Shown here in pieces: positions 19,826-30,171 of a stretch of 64,000 bases of DNA. How positions within the stretch are numbered: position 1 is the first letter of the stretch; every line of letters starts with the position of its first letter. The position numbers and the translations under genes were made by a program. Source of the stretch: an uncultured Elusimicrobia bacterium (GTDB lineage: Bacteria; Elusimicrobiota; Elusimicrobia; UBA1565; UBA9628); assembly GCA_903830945.1 (NCBI GenBank), contig CAIKVT010000072.1, positions 1-64,000 on the forward strand, in the 5' to 3' direction. The notes beneath the pieces were generated by a model, which worked only from the letters and a program-made list of their open reading frames with translations, was not told the DNA's origin and did no database searches.

Positions 19826-20349
19826 AGCGGCTATTCTCCTTACTCTGGGACGGACCGCCCGAGGTGCGCTTACGCGCCATCGCACCCGACGATCTCGAAG
19901 ACCTGCGCGTCTGGAAAAACGCCAACCGCGAGGCTTTCTTCTTCAAAGACGAGATACCCCCGCCTATGCAGGAGCGCTGGTTCCAGAGCTATCTCGCCCG
20001 CCCCCAAGACCATATGTTTTTAGTCGAGTCCGGAGGACTACGCGCCGGCTGCATGGGCTTCCGGATCCAAGGTGATGCCGCCGACTGCTACAACATCATC
20101 GGGACGCCCGCCGCCGCGGGCCGCGGGATCATGTCGGCGGCCATGCGCGTGATGTGCAGCCACATACTCGCGGAACACACCCGCGACATCGGACTGCGTG
20201 TCCTTAAAAATAACCCGGCGGCTACCTGGTACCAAGCAAGGTGCTGCTACCGCATCGCAAAAGACGGCCCGGATTACCATCAGCTCCAACTGGACCTGGA
20301 ACGATTCCAGCCCTGCCGCTACGAAAAAAAGGAGGTCCTCGGCCCATGA
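19822..20349 (+). CDS. GNAT-family N-acetyltransferase
   Basis: VRLRAIAPDDLEDLRVWKN...GTPAAAGRGIMSAAMRVM...LRVLKNNPAATWYQ; TTG start overlapping the upstream TGA. Confidence 0.7.
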   Translation: MKRLFSLLWDGPPEVRLRAIAPDDLEDLRVWKNANREAFFFKDEIPPPMQERWFQSYLARPQDHMFLVESGGLRAGCMGFRIQGDAADCYNIIGTPAAAGRGIMSAAMRVMCSHILAEHTRDIGLRVLKNNPAATWYQARCCYRIAKDGPDYHQLQLDLERFQPCRYEKKEVLGP

Positions 20350-21449
20350 TCAACGTTTTTGGTTCCTTAGTCGGTGAAGAAGAGCTCGAAGAGGTCCGCT
20401 CCAGCCTCAAGGCCCAATGGCTGGGCATCGGTCCCAAAACCGCATCCTTCGAGGCGGCATTCGCCCAGCGTCTCGATCTCCCCCACTTTACGCTCCTCGA
20501 CTCCGGCTCCAACGCCCTCTACATGGCCGTCAAGCTCCTGGACCTGCCCCCGGAATCCGAGGTTGTCGTACCCTCTTTCACCTGGATATCCTGCGCCCAC
20601 GCCGCGGTCCTATGCGGCTGCCGCCCGGCCTTCTGCGACGTAGATTATGAGACGCATAACGCCACAGTCGAGACCATCTCGCGGGCCCTGACCAAAAAGA
20701 CCAGGGCCATCATGGTGGTCCACTACGGCGGCCTGCCGGTGCCCGTCGAAAAACTGGCCCAGTTCGGCCTGCCGGTCATCGAAGACGCGGCCCATGCCGT
20801 GGATTCCCGACGTCAAGGCCGCGCCTGCGGCGGCCTAGGCGATATCGGCATCTACAGCTTCGACGCGGTCAAGAACCTGGCCATGGGAGAAGGAGGCGGC
20901 ATCACCACAAAGGACCCAGCCCGCGCCGCGCGCGCGCGGCAATTGCGCTATTGTGGGATCGGGAAGTCAGGCTTCGAGGCGTCCGCCAACAAAGATCGCT
21001 GGTGGGAATATAATGTCACCGACTTCTTCCCCAAAATGCTGCCCTCGGACATCGCCGCCTCCATCGGCCTGGCCCAGCTGCGCAAGCTCGACAGGATGCA
21101 GGCCCGGCGCCGGCAGCTGTGGGACCTCTACCAAAAAGAATTCTCCAGCCTGCCCTGGCTCCTGCGGCCCCAGGAAGCGGCCGAGGGCGACCGTCATTCC
21201 TACTTCACCTATTGCATCCGCCTGCCCGGAGGCCGTCGCGACGCCTTCGCAAAATACCTTTACCAAAACGGAATTTATTCTACATTGCGATATCATCCCC
21301 TGCACCTCAATCCCATCTACCAGTCACAGGCCAAGCTGCCTGTCTGCGAGCGTCTCAACGAGGAAGCCCTGAGCCTACCACTGCATCCGGGCATCTCGGA
21401 TGCGGACGCCGCCGACATCATCCAGGCCGTCAAGAAGTTTCGCGCATGA
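20346..21449 (+). CDS. DegT/DnrJ/EryC1/StrS-family aminotransferase
   Basis: LLDSGSNALYMAVKLLDL; PVIEDAAHAVDS; IYSFDAVKNLAMGEGG (PLP Lys). Confidence 0.9.
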   Translation: MINVFGSLVGEEELEEVRSSLKAQWLGIGPKTASFEAAFAQRLDLPHFTLLDSGSNALYMAVKLLDLPPESEVVVPSFTWISCAHAAVLCGCRPAFCDVDYETHNATVETISRALTKKTRAIMVVHYGGLPVPVEKLAQFGLPVIEDAAHAVDSRRQGRACGGLGDIGIYSFDAVKNLAMGEGGGITTKDPARAARARQLRYCGIGKSGFEASANKDRWWEYNVTDFFPKMLPSDIAASIGLAQLRKLDRMQARRRQLWDLYQKEFSSLPWLLRPQEAAEGDRHSYFTYCIRLPGGRRDAFAKYLYQNGIYSTLRYHPLHLNPIYQSQAKLPVCERLNEEALSLPLHPGISDADAADIIQAVKKFRA

Positions 21450-22870
21450 CGGCTGGCAGCCACGCGGCCGACGAAAAGCCCCTTCCCATCATAGTTCTGG
21501 GGGCTGGCTGCGCCGGCCTGGCCGCCGCCTGGCGTCTGGTCGAACGCGGCCAGCGCGTCCTGGTGATCGAGGCGCAGGACACCGTCGGCGGCCTGGCCGG
21601 AGGGGTCCATGCGGGCGGGGACCTCTACGAGTACGGCCCTCACGTCTTCCACACCCAGGATCCCGACATCCTCGCCGATATCAAATCCCTCATGGGCGCG
21701 GACCTGCAGCCCTACAAACGCACCATCCAGATCAAATTCATGGGCGGATACTTCCGCTTCCCCCTGCGTCTCACCGATATCCTGGGCCAACTACCCATCA
21801 AGACGATCCTCGCCGCGACCGCCGCCTACGCGTGGCGATCTCTCGAGGGCCTGGTCCGCCGCCCCACCCTGGAAAATTCGGAAACCGTTCTCGTGCGCAG
21901 CTACGGCGACGTGCTCTATCGACTGTTCTTCCGGGACTACATCACCCGGGTCTGGGGAATCCCGCCAGCCGAGTTCTCCCCGGCCTTCGCGCGCGAACGC
22001 ATTCCGCGCCTCAACATCCTGGAGGTCTTCGAAAAGGCCGCGGCCGCATTACGGCGCCGGCTGGGCCGGAGGCCGCGGGAGGGATCGGCCACCCAAGGCT
22101 ACGTAGAGAAGGTGACGGGGGATCTCCACACCACACGGGAAGGTTTCCACCTGATCGTCGAGCGCATGGCCGCCCGGCTGCGCGCCGTGGGAGCGCAGAT
22201 CCGACTCGGGGCCCGAGTAGAACGGCTCGAACGCGAAGGCTCGCGGATCACCGCCGTCGTCGTCCGCAGCGGCGACCGCGAGGAGTCCCTCCCCTGCGCC
22301 GGGATCGTCAACACGCTCCCCCTCGATGAAGCGGCGCGCGCCATCACGCCCGGACTGGGCCCGGAGATCGAATCGGCGGCAGCAGCCTTGCGCTTCCGGG
22401 CCATCGTCTTCGTAGGCTTGAAAGTCCGCCGGCCGCGAGTACTACCTGCCTCCTTCATGTATTTCCGGGAGCATTCCTTCAACCGCATAACGGATTTTTC
22501 CTATTTCGGCTTTCACATCGACCCGCCGGGCTTCACTTTGCTCGTAGCCGAGATCACCTGCGCGCCGGCGGACCGGATCTGGACGGACGACCAGCTGGCC
22601 CGGGAATTGGTCTTGGGCGATCTCCGGCGCGAGGGAATATTGGCGCCGGACGAGGTCGAGGCGACCCACGTCTTCCGCGCCCGACATGCCCACCCCATCT
22701 ACACCCTAGGCTACGAAAAATCCCGACAAGCCTTACTCGATGCCTTCACGCACCTGCGCAACGCGGAGACGGCAGGCCGACAGGGACGGTTCCAATACGT
22801 GAACACCCACGTGGCCATAAAGATGGGTCAGGAAGCCGCAGACCGTCTCTGCGAGAAATTTCCCGGATAG
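21446..22870 (+). CDS. UDP-galactopyranose mutase / amine-oxidase-like FAD protein
   Basis: IIVLGAGCAGLAAAWRLVERGQRVLVIEAQDTVGGLAGG and YEYGPHVFHTQDPDI. Confidence 0.8.
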   Translation: MTAGSHAADEKPLPIIVLGAGCAGLAAAWRLVERGQRVLVIEAQDTVGGLAGGVHAGGDLYEYGPHVFHTQDPDILADIKSLMGADLQPYKRTIQIKFMGGYFRFPLRLTDILGQLPIKTILAATAAYAWRSLEGLVRRPTLENSETVLVRSYGDVLYRLFFRDYITRVWGIPPAEFSPAFARERIPRLNILEVFEKAAAALRRRLGRRPREGSATQGYVEKVTGDLHTTREGFHLIVERMAARLRAVGAQIRLGARVERLEREGSRITAVVVRSGDREESLPCAGIVNTLPLDEAARAITPGLGPEIESAAAALRFRAIVFVGLKVRRPRVLPASFMYFREHSFNRITDFSYFGFHIDPPGFTLLVAEITCAPADRIWTDDQLARELVLGDLRREGILAPDEVEATHVFRARHAHPIYTLGYEKSRQALLDAFTHLRNAETAGRQGRFQYVNTHVAIKMGQEAADRLCEKFPG

Positions 22871-22881
22871 AAGAGGCTGCC

Positions 22882-24783
22882 TTATTGCCCCTTCTCCAGG
22901 CACTCCTCGTGCCAGAGCTCCAGCATGAGCAGGGCCCAAAGACGATAGCCATGGTCCCGCTGACGGCTCTGGTGCTCTTGCCAAAGACGCCGCAAGGCCG
23001 ACTCTTGGAAATAGCCGCGCGCCAAGGCGCGGGAGCCAAGCACGTGGTCCGCCCAAAAGGACTTGAGCGGCCCCCGAAACCACGCGCCCAACGGGATGCC
23101 GAAACCCATCTTGCCGCGGTTGAATATGCGCGGCGGCAGCTTGTCGCGGAAAGCCTCCTTGAGCAGCCATTTCTGCCCGCGCAGGCCCTTAAGCTTCCAA
23201 TCCCCGGACATCCGGAAGATGGTCTCCACGAACTCATGGTCCAGGAAAGGCGATCGGCCCTCCAAGGAGTTCGCCATGGCCGCGATGTCCATCTTAGTCA
23301 TGAGACATTCGGGGAGGTAGGTCTTGAAGTCGACGTAGAGAAGGCGGTTGATGAAGTCCTCGTTCGGACAAGCGGCGAAGGCTTGCGCGATGTAGTCTTG
23401 CGCTGATCCCTTCCGCTGCCCCAGCCGGGCCTCGAATTCCGGCGTATAGAACCCGTCTTTGTCCTCTTCCGTAAAATAGCAGATCATCTTGAGATGCCGC
23501 CGGGGCAGATCCGTGAACAGGGCCGAGCGCAGGAAGCGCTTGAGCCGCCAGGTGAAGCCGTAGGGGGCGTGCCAGTCCGGCAGCAACTCGGCTCCGGACC
23601 GCAGGGCTGCGCGCGCCGGGCCCGGCAGGAGGTCGAAGGAGCGGGCCAGCTTCATGGCGAAATAGCGCACGTAGCCCGCGAAGTTCTCGTCGCCGCCGTC
23701 GCCGTTTAAAGCCACGGTCACGAAACGCCGGGTCTCGCGGGACACATAGTAAGAGGGCAGGGCCGAGGGGTCGGCGTAGGGCTCGCCATAATGCCAGGCG
23801 AGCTTGGGCAGGACGTCGGCCATCTCTGGCTTGACCACGAACTCGGCATGTTCGCAGCCGTAGCGCTGGGCGACCTCCTTGGCGAAGTGCAGCTCCGAGA
23901 ATTCGGCCTCCTCGAAGCCGATGGAGAAGGTCTTGACGGGCTGCGACGACATCTCGGCCATGAGAGCCACGATGATGGAGGAGTCGATGCCGCCGGAGAG
24001 AAAGGCTCCCAGCGGGACGTCGGAGATCAGGCGCAGGCGCACAGCCTCGCGGAGCTTGTCGGCGACCAGGCGCTTGGCCTCCTCGACATCGGTGGTGATC
24101 GGCGGTTGGCCCACGGGCAGGTCCCAGTAGCGCTCCACCGTGACCTGGCCTTTGTGCATGACCAAGAAATGCCCCGGCGGCAGTTTGTGGACCTGGTGGT
24201 AGATGGTCCTGGGCGACGGGATATACTGGAGCGAGAGGAACTGGTCTATGGCTTCGGGGTCGATCTCGCGCGAGACGCCGGGCCAGACGAAAAGGGAACG
24301 CAACTCGGAAGCGAAGGCTAAAAATCCCCGCTGCTCCGTGTAGACCAACGGCTTCTTTCCAATGCGGTCGCGGGCAAGGAACAAGCGCTCTTCCAGCTTA
24401 TCCCAAATAGCGAAGGCGAACATGCCGCGCAGGCGGCTCACGCAAGCGGTACCCAGCTTTTGGTAGAGGGTAAGGATGACCTCGGTATCGGTCTTGGTGC
24501 GGAAGGCGCAGCCTTGCTCGACGAGCTCAGCGCGCAGCTCCAGGAAATTGTAGATCTCGCCGTTGAAGACGATGGTGTAGCGGCCGTCCGCGGTGGAGAT
24601 GGGCTGGTGCCCGGTGTTGAGATCAATGATGGCCAGGCGCCGCATGGCCAGCCCGGCGGGGCCATGGATGAAAAAGCCCTCGTCGTCAGGACCGCGGTGG
24701 GTGAAAAGATCATTGGCGGTCTTGAGCCGCCCCGGGTCCGGGATGGTGCCGTCCTTATAGACTATGCCGCAGATGCCGCACAT
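22882..24783 (-). CDS. asnB: Asparagine synthase (glutamine-hydrolysing)
   Basis: MCGICGIVYKDG (N-terminal Ntn Cys), FNGEIYNF, GAFLSGGIDSS (PP-loop). Confidence 0.92.
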   Translation of the reverse strand: MCGICGIVYKDGTIPDPGRLKTANDLFTHRGPDDEGFFIHGPAGLAMRRLAIIDLNTGHQPISTADGRYTIVFNGEIYNFLELRAELVEQGCAFRTKTDTEVILTLYQKLGTACVSRLRGMFAFAIWDKLEERLFLARDRIGKKPLVYTEQRGFLAFASELRSLFVWPGVSREIDPEAIDQFLSLQYIPSPRTIYHQVHKLPPGHFLVMHKGQVTVERYWDLPVGQPPITTDVEEAKRLVADKLREAVRLRLISDVPLGAFLSGGIDSSIIVALMAEMSSQPVKTFSIGFEEAEFSELHFAKEVAQRYGCEHAEFVVKPEMADVLPKLAWHYGEPYADPSALPSYYVSRETRRFVTVALNGDGGDENFAGYVRYFAMKLARSFDLLPGPARAALRSGAELLPDWHAPYGFTWRLKRFLRSALFTDLPRRHLKMICYFTEEDKDGFYTPEFEARLGQRKGSAQDYIAQAFAACPNEDFINRLLYVDFKTYLPECLMTKMDIAAMANSLEGRSPFLDHEFVETIFRMSGDWKLKGLRGQKWLLKEAFRDKLPPRIFNRGKMGFGIPLGAWFRGPLKSFWADHVLGSRALARGYFQESALRRLWQEHQSRQRDHGYRLWALLMLELWHEECLEKGQ

Positions 24784-24866
24784 GCTGACCAAATGATATG
24801 AAGATTTACCGACGCCTCACCAGAGGGACCATCCGAAATAGGCAGGGCATCAGCCGCATCCGCGGC

Positions 24867-26093
24867 TCAAATCCGCAAGTCGACGAGCCGTCGCTCTTCG
24901 TCGACGAAGAGCCGGAACGTCCTTTCCCCGGGCGCGGCCGGACCATATCCCTGAGAGAGTTCCTCTGAAGAAAGGCGCTGGCCTTCCTGCAAAGGGAACA
25001 AGCCCCACTGCCAGGCGACTTGAGCGCCGTGGGGCATCCCGTCCGAACCGAACAAGAGGTCGCGCCCAGGCCGGAAGCCCGCCCGGTCGATGAGCATCCG
25101 GAAAGGGTTGAGATAGCGCAGGTGGCTGGCCGGAAGACGGTCCGCGTAATCCCGGCTTTCCACGCTGAAATTGGGTTGCATGCACAGCGTCACTCCCAAC
25201 TCCTTAGCCCTGCGAGCCTGCGCCTCATCGATGAACTGCACGTGCTCCAGCCGAATCGACGGCAAGCGCAGGCCGTCGCGGCCCAGCATCTCCAGGACCG
25301 CTACAGCCTGCCCGATGGCTCGACCGCCGATGGCATGGATGGCGACCGGCTTGTCCAGACGTGAAAGGCCTGCCAGCCTCTCCCGAAGAGCCTCGTCGCT
25401 GTAAAGAAGGATCCCTTCGCCCCCTTGTAGATAAGGTTCGCTGAGCGCTGCGGTGCGCATGGCCAGGGCCCCATCCAAGAAAAGCTTAAATCCGGCCACG
25501 GCCTGCTGACTCCGTGGGCTGAAGGCCTGGAATGCGCCAGGGTCCGCCCAACAACGCAGGTCGCAACCCCAAGGAGAATCTTGGATCACGGTCAGGGCCT
25601 GCTCATCGAGGATCAACATGTCCTCCGCCAGACCCACACCCAGAGCGGCCAGCCGCTCCATGTAGGCGCGCAGCTTTACCGGAGTGAGGCTGGACAAACG
25701 GCCGTAAAGAGCCAGCACCGTCGCGATGTTGCTTTCGCGCCACCGCAGATCGGCATGCTTTTCCACGAACTCCGGGGCCGTGCCCCGCAGCTGATCCCTG
25801 GCCCCTGGCGAGAGGAGCATGCCGTGCAGACTGGAATTGACGACGACCACCGGAGGCAAGGATGCCAGATCTTCCGGGGTGAAGCCCACCCGGGCGCTGT
25901 ACCAACCGAGCACGATCGACAGCCGGTCCTGGGGCAGGCTGCGCAGCAGGCGCATAGCCTCATCCTTGGCCAGGCCGGAGATGCTGGGACAGCCTTCCAA
26001 CGCGGCGTAGAGCGAGATATGAGAATGGTGATCTCGCAACAGAGGGAGTTCGAGCACTGAAGTGTCTACAGGACAGCGAGACATCCCGGCCAT
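24867..26093 (-). CDS. Amidohydrolase superfamily protein (amidohydrolase_3-like)
   Basis: RDHHSHI, KLFLDGAL, HAIGGRAIG, RLEHVQF, LFGSDGMPHG. Confidence 0.75.
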   Translation of the reverse strand: MAGMSRCPVDTSVLELPLLRDHHSHISLYAALEGCPSISGLAKDEAMRLLRSLPQDRLSIVLGWYSARVGFTPEDLASLPPVVVVNSSLHGMLLSPGARDQLRGTAPEFVEKHADLRWRESNIATVLALYGRLSSLTPVKLRAYMERLAALGVGLAEDMLILDEQALTVIQDSPWGCDLRCWADPGAFQAFSPRSQQAVAGFKLFLDGALAMRTAALSEPYLQGGEGILLYSDEALRERLAGLSRLDKPVAIHAIGGRAIGQAVAVLEMLGRDGLRLPSIRLEHVQFIDEAQARRAKELGVTLCMQPNFSVESRDYADRLPASHLRYLNPFRMLIDRAGFRPGRDLLFGSDGMPHGAQVAWQWGLFPLQEGQRLSSEELSQGYGPAAPGERTFRLFVDEERRLVDLRI

Positions 26094-27244
26094 CAGCTGC
26101 CGAGATAGAGCTTCTCGTAGCTCTCAGCTACGCGTTCCAAGGAATAATCCCGGGCCGCTTTCTCTCTGGCGGCCGCACCCATGCGGACCGCCAGGCCCGG
26201 CTCGGCGAGGAACCTCTTGAGCTTCCCGGCGAGTTCGTCAGCGTCCTGGGCAGCGAACAACAGACCGACCTTCCCCTCCTCGACCGCCTCGGCCGTCCCC
26301 CCCACCCGACTGCCAAGTACGGCCAGCCCGGAAGCCATGGCCTCGAGAAGAGCATTAGAAAGGCCCTCGGAGACGGAGGGCAGCACGAAGACGTCCGCGG
26401 CCGCATAAGCCTCCTGGATCGCGTCCATGGCAGGCAGAATGAAGATGCGCTCTTGCAAATGACTTTCCCGCGCCAGGGCCTTGAGCCCCTCCACCTCCGG
26501 CCCATCTCCCACAAAAGCGGCAAAGCCGGGCTTCTCTGCCGCGGCTTGGCACCAAGCCAACAAGAACTTACCGAGCTGTTTCTCAGGAGCCAATCTTCCC
26601 ACGTAAATAAATCCCATGCCCTCAGGCCAGCCGAACTTGCGCCGAAGCGCCTGCTTCTCGCAGGCCGTGATCGGACGATACCGGACCGTGTCCACGCCGT
26701 TGGACTGAACCTGAACCGGCACCGGCCCGAGGAACTGCGCGCATTCCTGAAGCAATTCCGTGGTCACGGCGGTGAACTGGGGCTTGAGCCAGGAGAGCAG
26801 CCGCAGTTTCAGTCGTCCTCCGATCGTCCCGACTGAACAGGCGAGCTCGCCGACGCCGCGGCCGCCGCCGAGCTTGATGATAACGCGCTTTCCCAAGAGA
26901 CGGCCGACCAGAGCCGCGGGCAGCGCCGGAGAACCAGCGAGGTGAACGTGCACGACTGCATACTCGGAGGCCCGGGCCCAGAGCCACCAAGCGAGGGACG
27001 ACATAAAGGTGAGGGCGTTGAGAAATCCTCCGCCCGCGCACCAGAGGCGCTCCACCGGGACGCCGCGGATCACCTCGCGCCGGGGCAGTTCGGGCAGTCG
27101 CCGGGTCAAGACCTGGACTTTGACCCCGCGCGCGCGCAGAGCGACCGAGAGCTCCAGGGCCTGCTTCTCCGCCCCCCCCACATACGGATGAAAGCCGGCG
27201 CTGACCATCACGACGGAGAGCTCTAACGTGGTCATCACCGCCAT
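26093..27244 (-). CDS. Glycosyltransferase family 4 (GT-B)
   Basis: FHPYVGGAEKQALELSVAL...FIYVGRLAPEKQL...FVLPSVSEGLSNALLEAMASGL. Confidence 0.9.
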   Translation of the reverse strand: MAVMTTLELSVVMVSAGFHPYVGGAEKQALELSVALRARGVKVQVLTRRLPELPRREVIRGVPVERLWCAGGGFLNALTFMSSLAWWLWARASEYAVVHVHLAGSPALPAALVGRLLGKRVIIKLGGGRGVGELACSVGTIGGRLKLRLLSWLKPQFTAVTTELLQECAQFLGPVPVQVQSNGVDTVRYRPITACEKQALRRKFGWPEGMGFIYVGRLAPEKQLGKFLLAWCQAAAEKPGFAAFVGDGPEVEGLKALARESHLQERIFILPAMDAIQEAYAAADVFVLPSVSEGLSNALLEAMASGLAVLGSRVGGTAEAVEEGKVGLLFAAQDADELAGKLKRFLAEPGLAVRMGAAAREKAARDYSLERVAESYEKLYLGS

Positions 27245-27266
27245 CGATCAGACATAAGGCCCATCC

Positions 27267-28259
27267 TCATGCCCGGATCCTCCGAAGGAAATCCTTGATC
27301 CCTCCCACGGACAGCCCCACGCGGTAGAGGAAGACCAATCCCATGCCCGTCACCAGCAGGTACATGCACATGTGCAGAAACACCGCGTAAGCCAAGGCCT
27401 CGGGAGCGGTGGCGCCCAGGTTGACGACGATGGATTTCACCAAAGACTCGAAAGTCCCGATCCCGCCCGGCGCCGCGGGCAGAGCCGCCCCCGCTCCGGC
27501 CCAAGAAAGCACGAGGATGGACCGCGGATAATCGATCCAGCCTTGCAGTCCCAGGGCAAAAGCCCCCAGCCAATACACAATGGCGTCGACGGACCAAAGT
27601 CCCAAACTCAAAGCCACCACCGGGACCAAGGCCCGCGGACGACGCAGCACCGCCGCGCCCCAGGCCAAGTGCGACATCACCTCATGGAGCTTGCGCCAAG
27701 AGCGCAGGCGGCGCTCCACCAGCCCTCCCGGCTCCAGGCTGCGCTCCGCCAGGATGAGGAATACCAGGAAGGCCAGGACCATGACTAGCAGCACGACCGC
27801 GCCCCGGCGGAGATGGCCGTCCACGAGGTTCGGCAGCAGACCCGAAGCCACGACAAAGAGTGTCAACAGCGCCGCCACATCCAGTACCCGCTCCACCACC
27901 ACGCTCGCCAAGGTGGTGGCAAGAGGCACACGCAGCCTCTCGGCCGCCAGCATCGCGCGCAGGACCTCCCCCAGACGGGCGAAGAGCAGGTTATTGACCG
28001 CCAAGCCGATGGCGGAGAGCCGGAAGAGTTCGCCCACGCTTGCCTTCACGGCTCCCGAAAGCAGGATGCGCCAGCGCAAAGCGCGCAGCCCTATGTCCAC
28101 GAACATGACGATGAAAATGATCCCAGGCAGCCAGCGCCAACGCACGCCGGCCAGAGCGCAGCCCAGCTCCGCGAACTGCACGTTGCGCAGGGCCAAGGCC
28201 AGGAAGAGTCCCGTAAAACCCACGGCCACGGCCACGGAAAAAACATTACGGCGGCTCAC
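27267..28259 (-). CDS. Flippase-like / lysylphosphatidylglycerol-synthase TM region (UPF0104-like) membrane protein
   Basis: NNLLFARLGEVLRAMLAAERLRVPLATTLASVVVERVLDV; GTG start overlapping the upstream TGA (GTGA). Confidence 0.75.
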   Translation of the reverse strand: MSRRNVFSVAVAVGFTGLFLALALRNVQFAELGCALAGVRWRWLPGIIFIVMFVDIGLRALRWRILLSGAVKASVGELFRLSAIGLAVNNLLFARLGEVLRAMLAAERLRVPLATTLASVVVERVLDVAALLTLFVVASGLLPNLVDGHLRRGAVVLLVMVLAFLVFLILAERSLEPGGLVERRLRSWRKLHEVMSHLAWGAAVLRRPRALVPVVALSLGLWSVDAIVYWLGAFALGLQGWIDYPRSILVLSWAGAGAALPAAPGGIGTFESLVKSIVVNLGATAPEALAYAVFLHMCMYLLVTGMGLVFLYRVGLSVGGIKDFLRRIRA

Positions 28260-30109
28260 AGCACCTCCGATCGCCAGGCGACCACGCAGGACGCCAGCCA
28301 AACAAACCAAGCCAGCAGCCCGACCGACACGAAGAGAGCCCAATGAATCGGCCTGAAATCCAAGCGCAGCTCCACGTCCCGGCTCACTGCTTCCAGAGGC
28401 AAACGCACAGCCTGGAAGAAACCCCACGGCTCCAAGTTGACTGGCGCACCGTTCAACCAGGCCCGCCAGCCCGGATAGGCCGGGATTGTCACCACCAGAC
28501 GCTCCGCTCCGATCGGCGCCTTCCCAGCCACCCGCCAGCGCTCCGGCCTCTGCAATTCGACGTCAGCGCCGGGCCCGCCCGCGACAGAGCCCGATCCCAA
28601 TATGAAAAAAGCCAGCGGCAAGGCACCGGGATTGAAGATGAGTTCGCCCGCGGCCGTCAGCCGATAGGAGACCCCTGCCAGACGCATGAGCGGCGTGTCG
28701 ATGCGAGAGAGATAACTGCGACTGGCGTCGGCGGCGGGCCGTCCCTCGCTGGCCGCGGCGAACGCGGGGAAACCGGCCAAATAGAACGCGTCATAGCCGT
28801 TGACGTTCATGGCACGATAGAGCATGGCCTTATCCGCACTGGCCAAGGCCAAATCGCTGAGGATGCGCAAGGGTTGGCCGCCCGCAGCCTGCGCCAGGGC
28901 GGGGTTCACCAAGAGATAGCGGGCGGCGCTCTCCGTCTTGACGAAAGGGCCGGCCCACGAAAATAATTGCACGAAAGCCGCGCCCAACAAGAAGACTTTG
29001 AACTCCAGCTTGAGCGATCCTTCCCAATGCCGGACTCCGGCGCCGGCGGCCATGACCAACCCCCACAACGAGATGAGGAGATAGCGCGACGGCGTCCGCA
29101 GCAGGCCGGCAGGCCCTGCGGCCGCGAGCCGATAGAGAGGATTATTCCAGCCGAGGGCGAGGAATATCCCCAGTCCGATCAGGACTACGGCGCGCCAAGC
29201 ACGCGCGCAATAAAGCCCGGCCGCGGCGGCCAAAAGCCCGACCCAGCCGATGAAGACCCCGGAGGACTCGAAAAAAACAGAGGGGACGTCCCGCCAAGTC
29301 CCATCCAGGGGATTGCCCAGAGCGTTAGGCCAGAGCCAGGTGAATAAATCCCGAGGCGACACCGAATAAGCGGCGAGGAAGGACTGCGGCCATCCGCGGC
29401 GCACGGACAGGCTCACGAACCGCCACGTGGCCGGCCATTGCACGACCGCCAGGACCGCCGCTCCCAAGCCTTCGCGGACCAGTCGGCTCAGAAGCCGGCC
29501 GCGCTCCTTACGGCACAACGCCCAGACCGCCATGCCCGCGGCGTTGGCGAGCAGGAACTGCGGATGTCCGGAGAGGAACTGCAAGGCCCAGACCGCTGCC
29601 AGCAAGCCGGGGCGGGAAGACAGGAAGGCCAGCCAACACCAAGGCACCCAGGCCAAGGAAGCGAGCAAAGTCGGTATGCCTTCGGTCACGCGATAGAGGA
29701 CGAACGGTGAGAGGCAGTAGATGAAGGCCAAGAAAAGCGCCCCGGAGGCGCGCAGGCCTTCACGCCGAGCCAGGAGCAGCAGGCCCAAGCCGCCCCAGAT
29801 GATGTGCCCGGCGAAATCCCAGGACAGGGCCAAGGTCAGAGGTAATATCCTGGAAAGCACGCTGAGCGGATAGAAAAGCCCCATCTGAGAATTCGCCGAG
29901 AGAGGACCGCCACAGAAGATGTAGGGGTTCCAGAAAGGCAGACGCCCCGCTTGCAAGGCGCTGCTGGCCAGAGCGCGCAAGGGATAATGATAAGCGAAAA
30001 GATCACCGAACCCGGCCAGGGTCGTCGCCGGCAAGAAGACCGCCGGAGCGAGCAGCGCCAGGACCAGCCCGGAAAAAAGCGCGAATGCGCCAAAGTCTTT
30101 GGCCCTCAT
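28256..30109 (-). CDS. YfhO-like polytopic membrane protein (paralogue 1)
   Basis: FWNPYIFCGGPLSANSQMGLFYPLSVLSRILP and C-terminal beta-rich GWRAWLNGAPVNLEPWGFFQAVRLP. Confidence 0.65.
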   Translation of the reverse strand: MRAKDFGAFALFSGLVLALLAPAVFLPATTLAGFGDLFAYHYPLRALASSALQAGRLPFWNPYIFCGGPLSANSQMGLFYPLSVLSRILPLTLALSWDFAGHIIWGGLGLLLLARREGLRASGALFLAFIYCLSPFVLYRVTEGIPTLLASLAWVPWCWLAFLSSRPGLLAAVWALQFLSGHPQFLLANAAGMAVWALCRKERGRLLSRLVREGLGAAVLAVVQWPATWRFVSLSVRRGWPQSFLAAYSVSPRDLFTWLWPNALGNPLDGTWRDVPSVFFESSGVFIGWVGLLAAAAGLYCARAWRAVVLIGLGIFLALGWNNPLYRLAAAGPAGLLRTPSRYLLISLWGLVMAAGAGVRHWEGSLKLEFKVFLLGAAFVQLFSWAGPFVKTESAARYLLVNPALAQAAGGQPLRILSDLALASADKAMLYRAMNVNGYDAFYLAGFPAFAAASEGRPAADASRSYLSRIDTPLMRLAGVSYRLTAAGELIFNPGALPLAFFILGSGSVAGGPGADVELQRPERWRVAGKAPIGAERLVVTIPAYPGWRAWLNGAPVNLEPWGFFQAVRLPLEAVSRDVELRLDFRPIHWALFVSVGLLAWFVWLASCVVAWRSEVL

Positions 30110-30141
30110 GACGGCGATTTCCTTACGCCGTCATGAGGGCC
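30101..30141. repeat. Perfect 16-bp inverted repeat, 9-nt loop, containing the start codon of the YfhO-like gene 28256-30109
   Basis: GGCCCTCATGACGGCG-ATTTCCTTA-CGCCGTCATGAGGGCC read directly. Confidence 0.95.
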
Positions 30142-30171
30142 ATAAGGATTGATTGTAACTGTCATGAGCGA

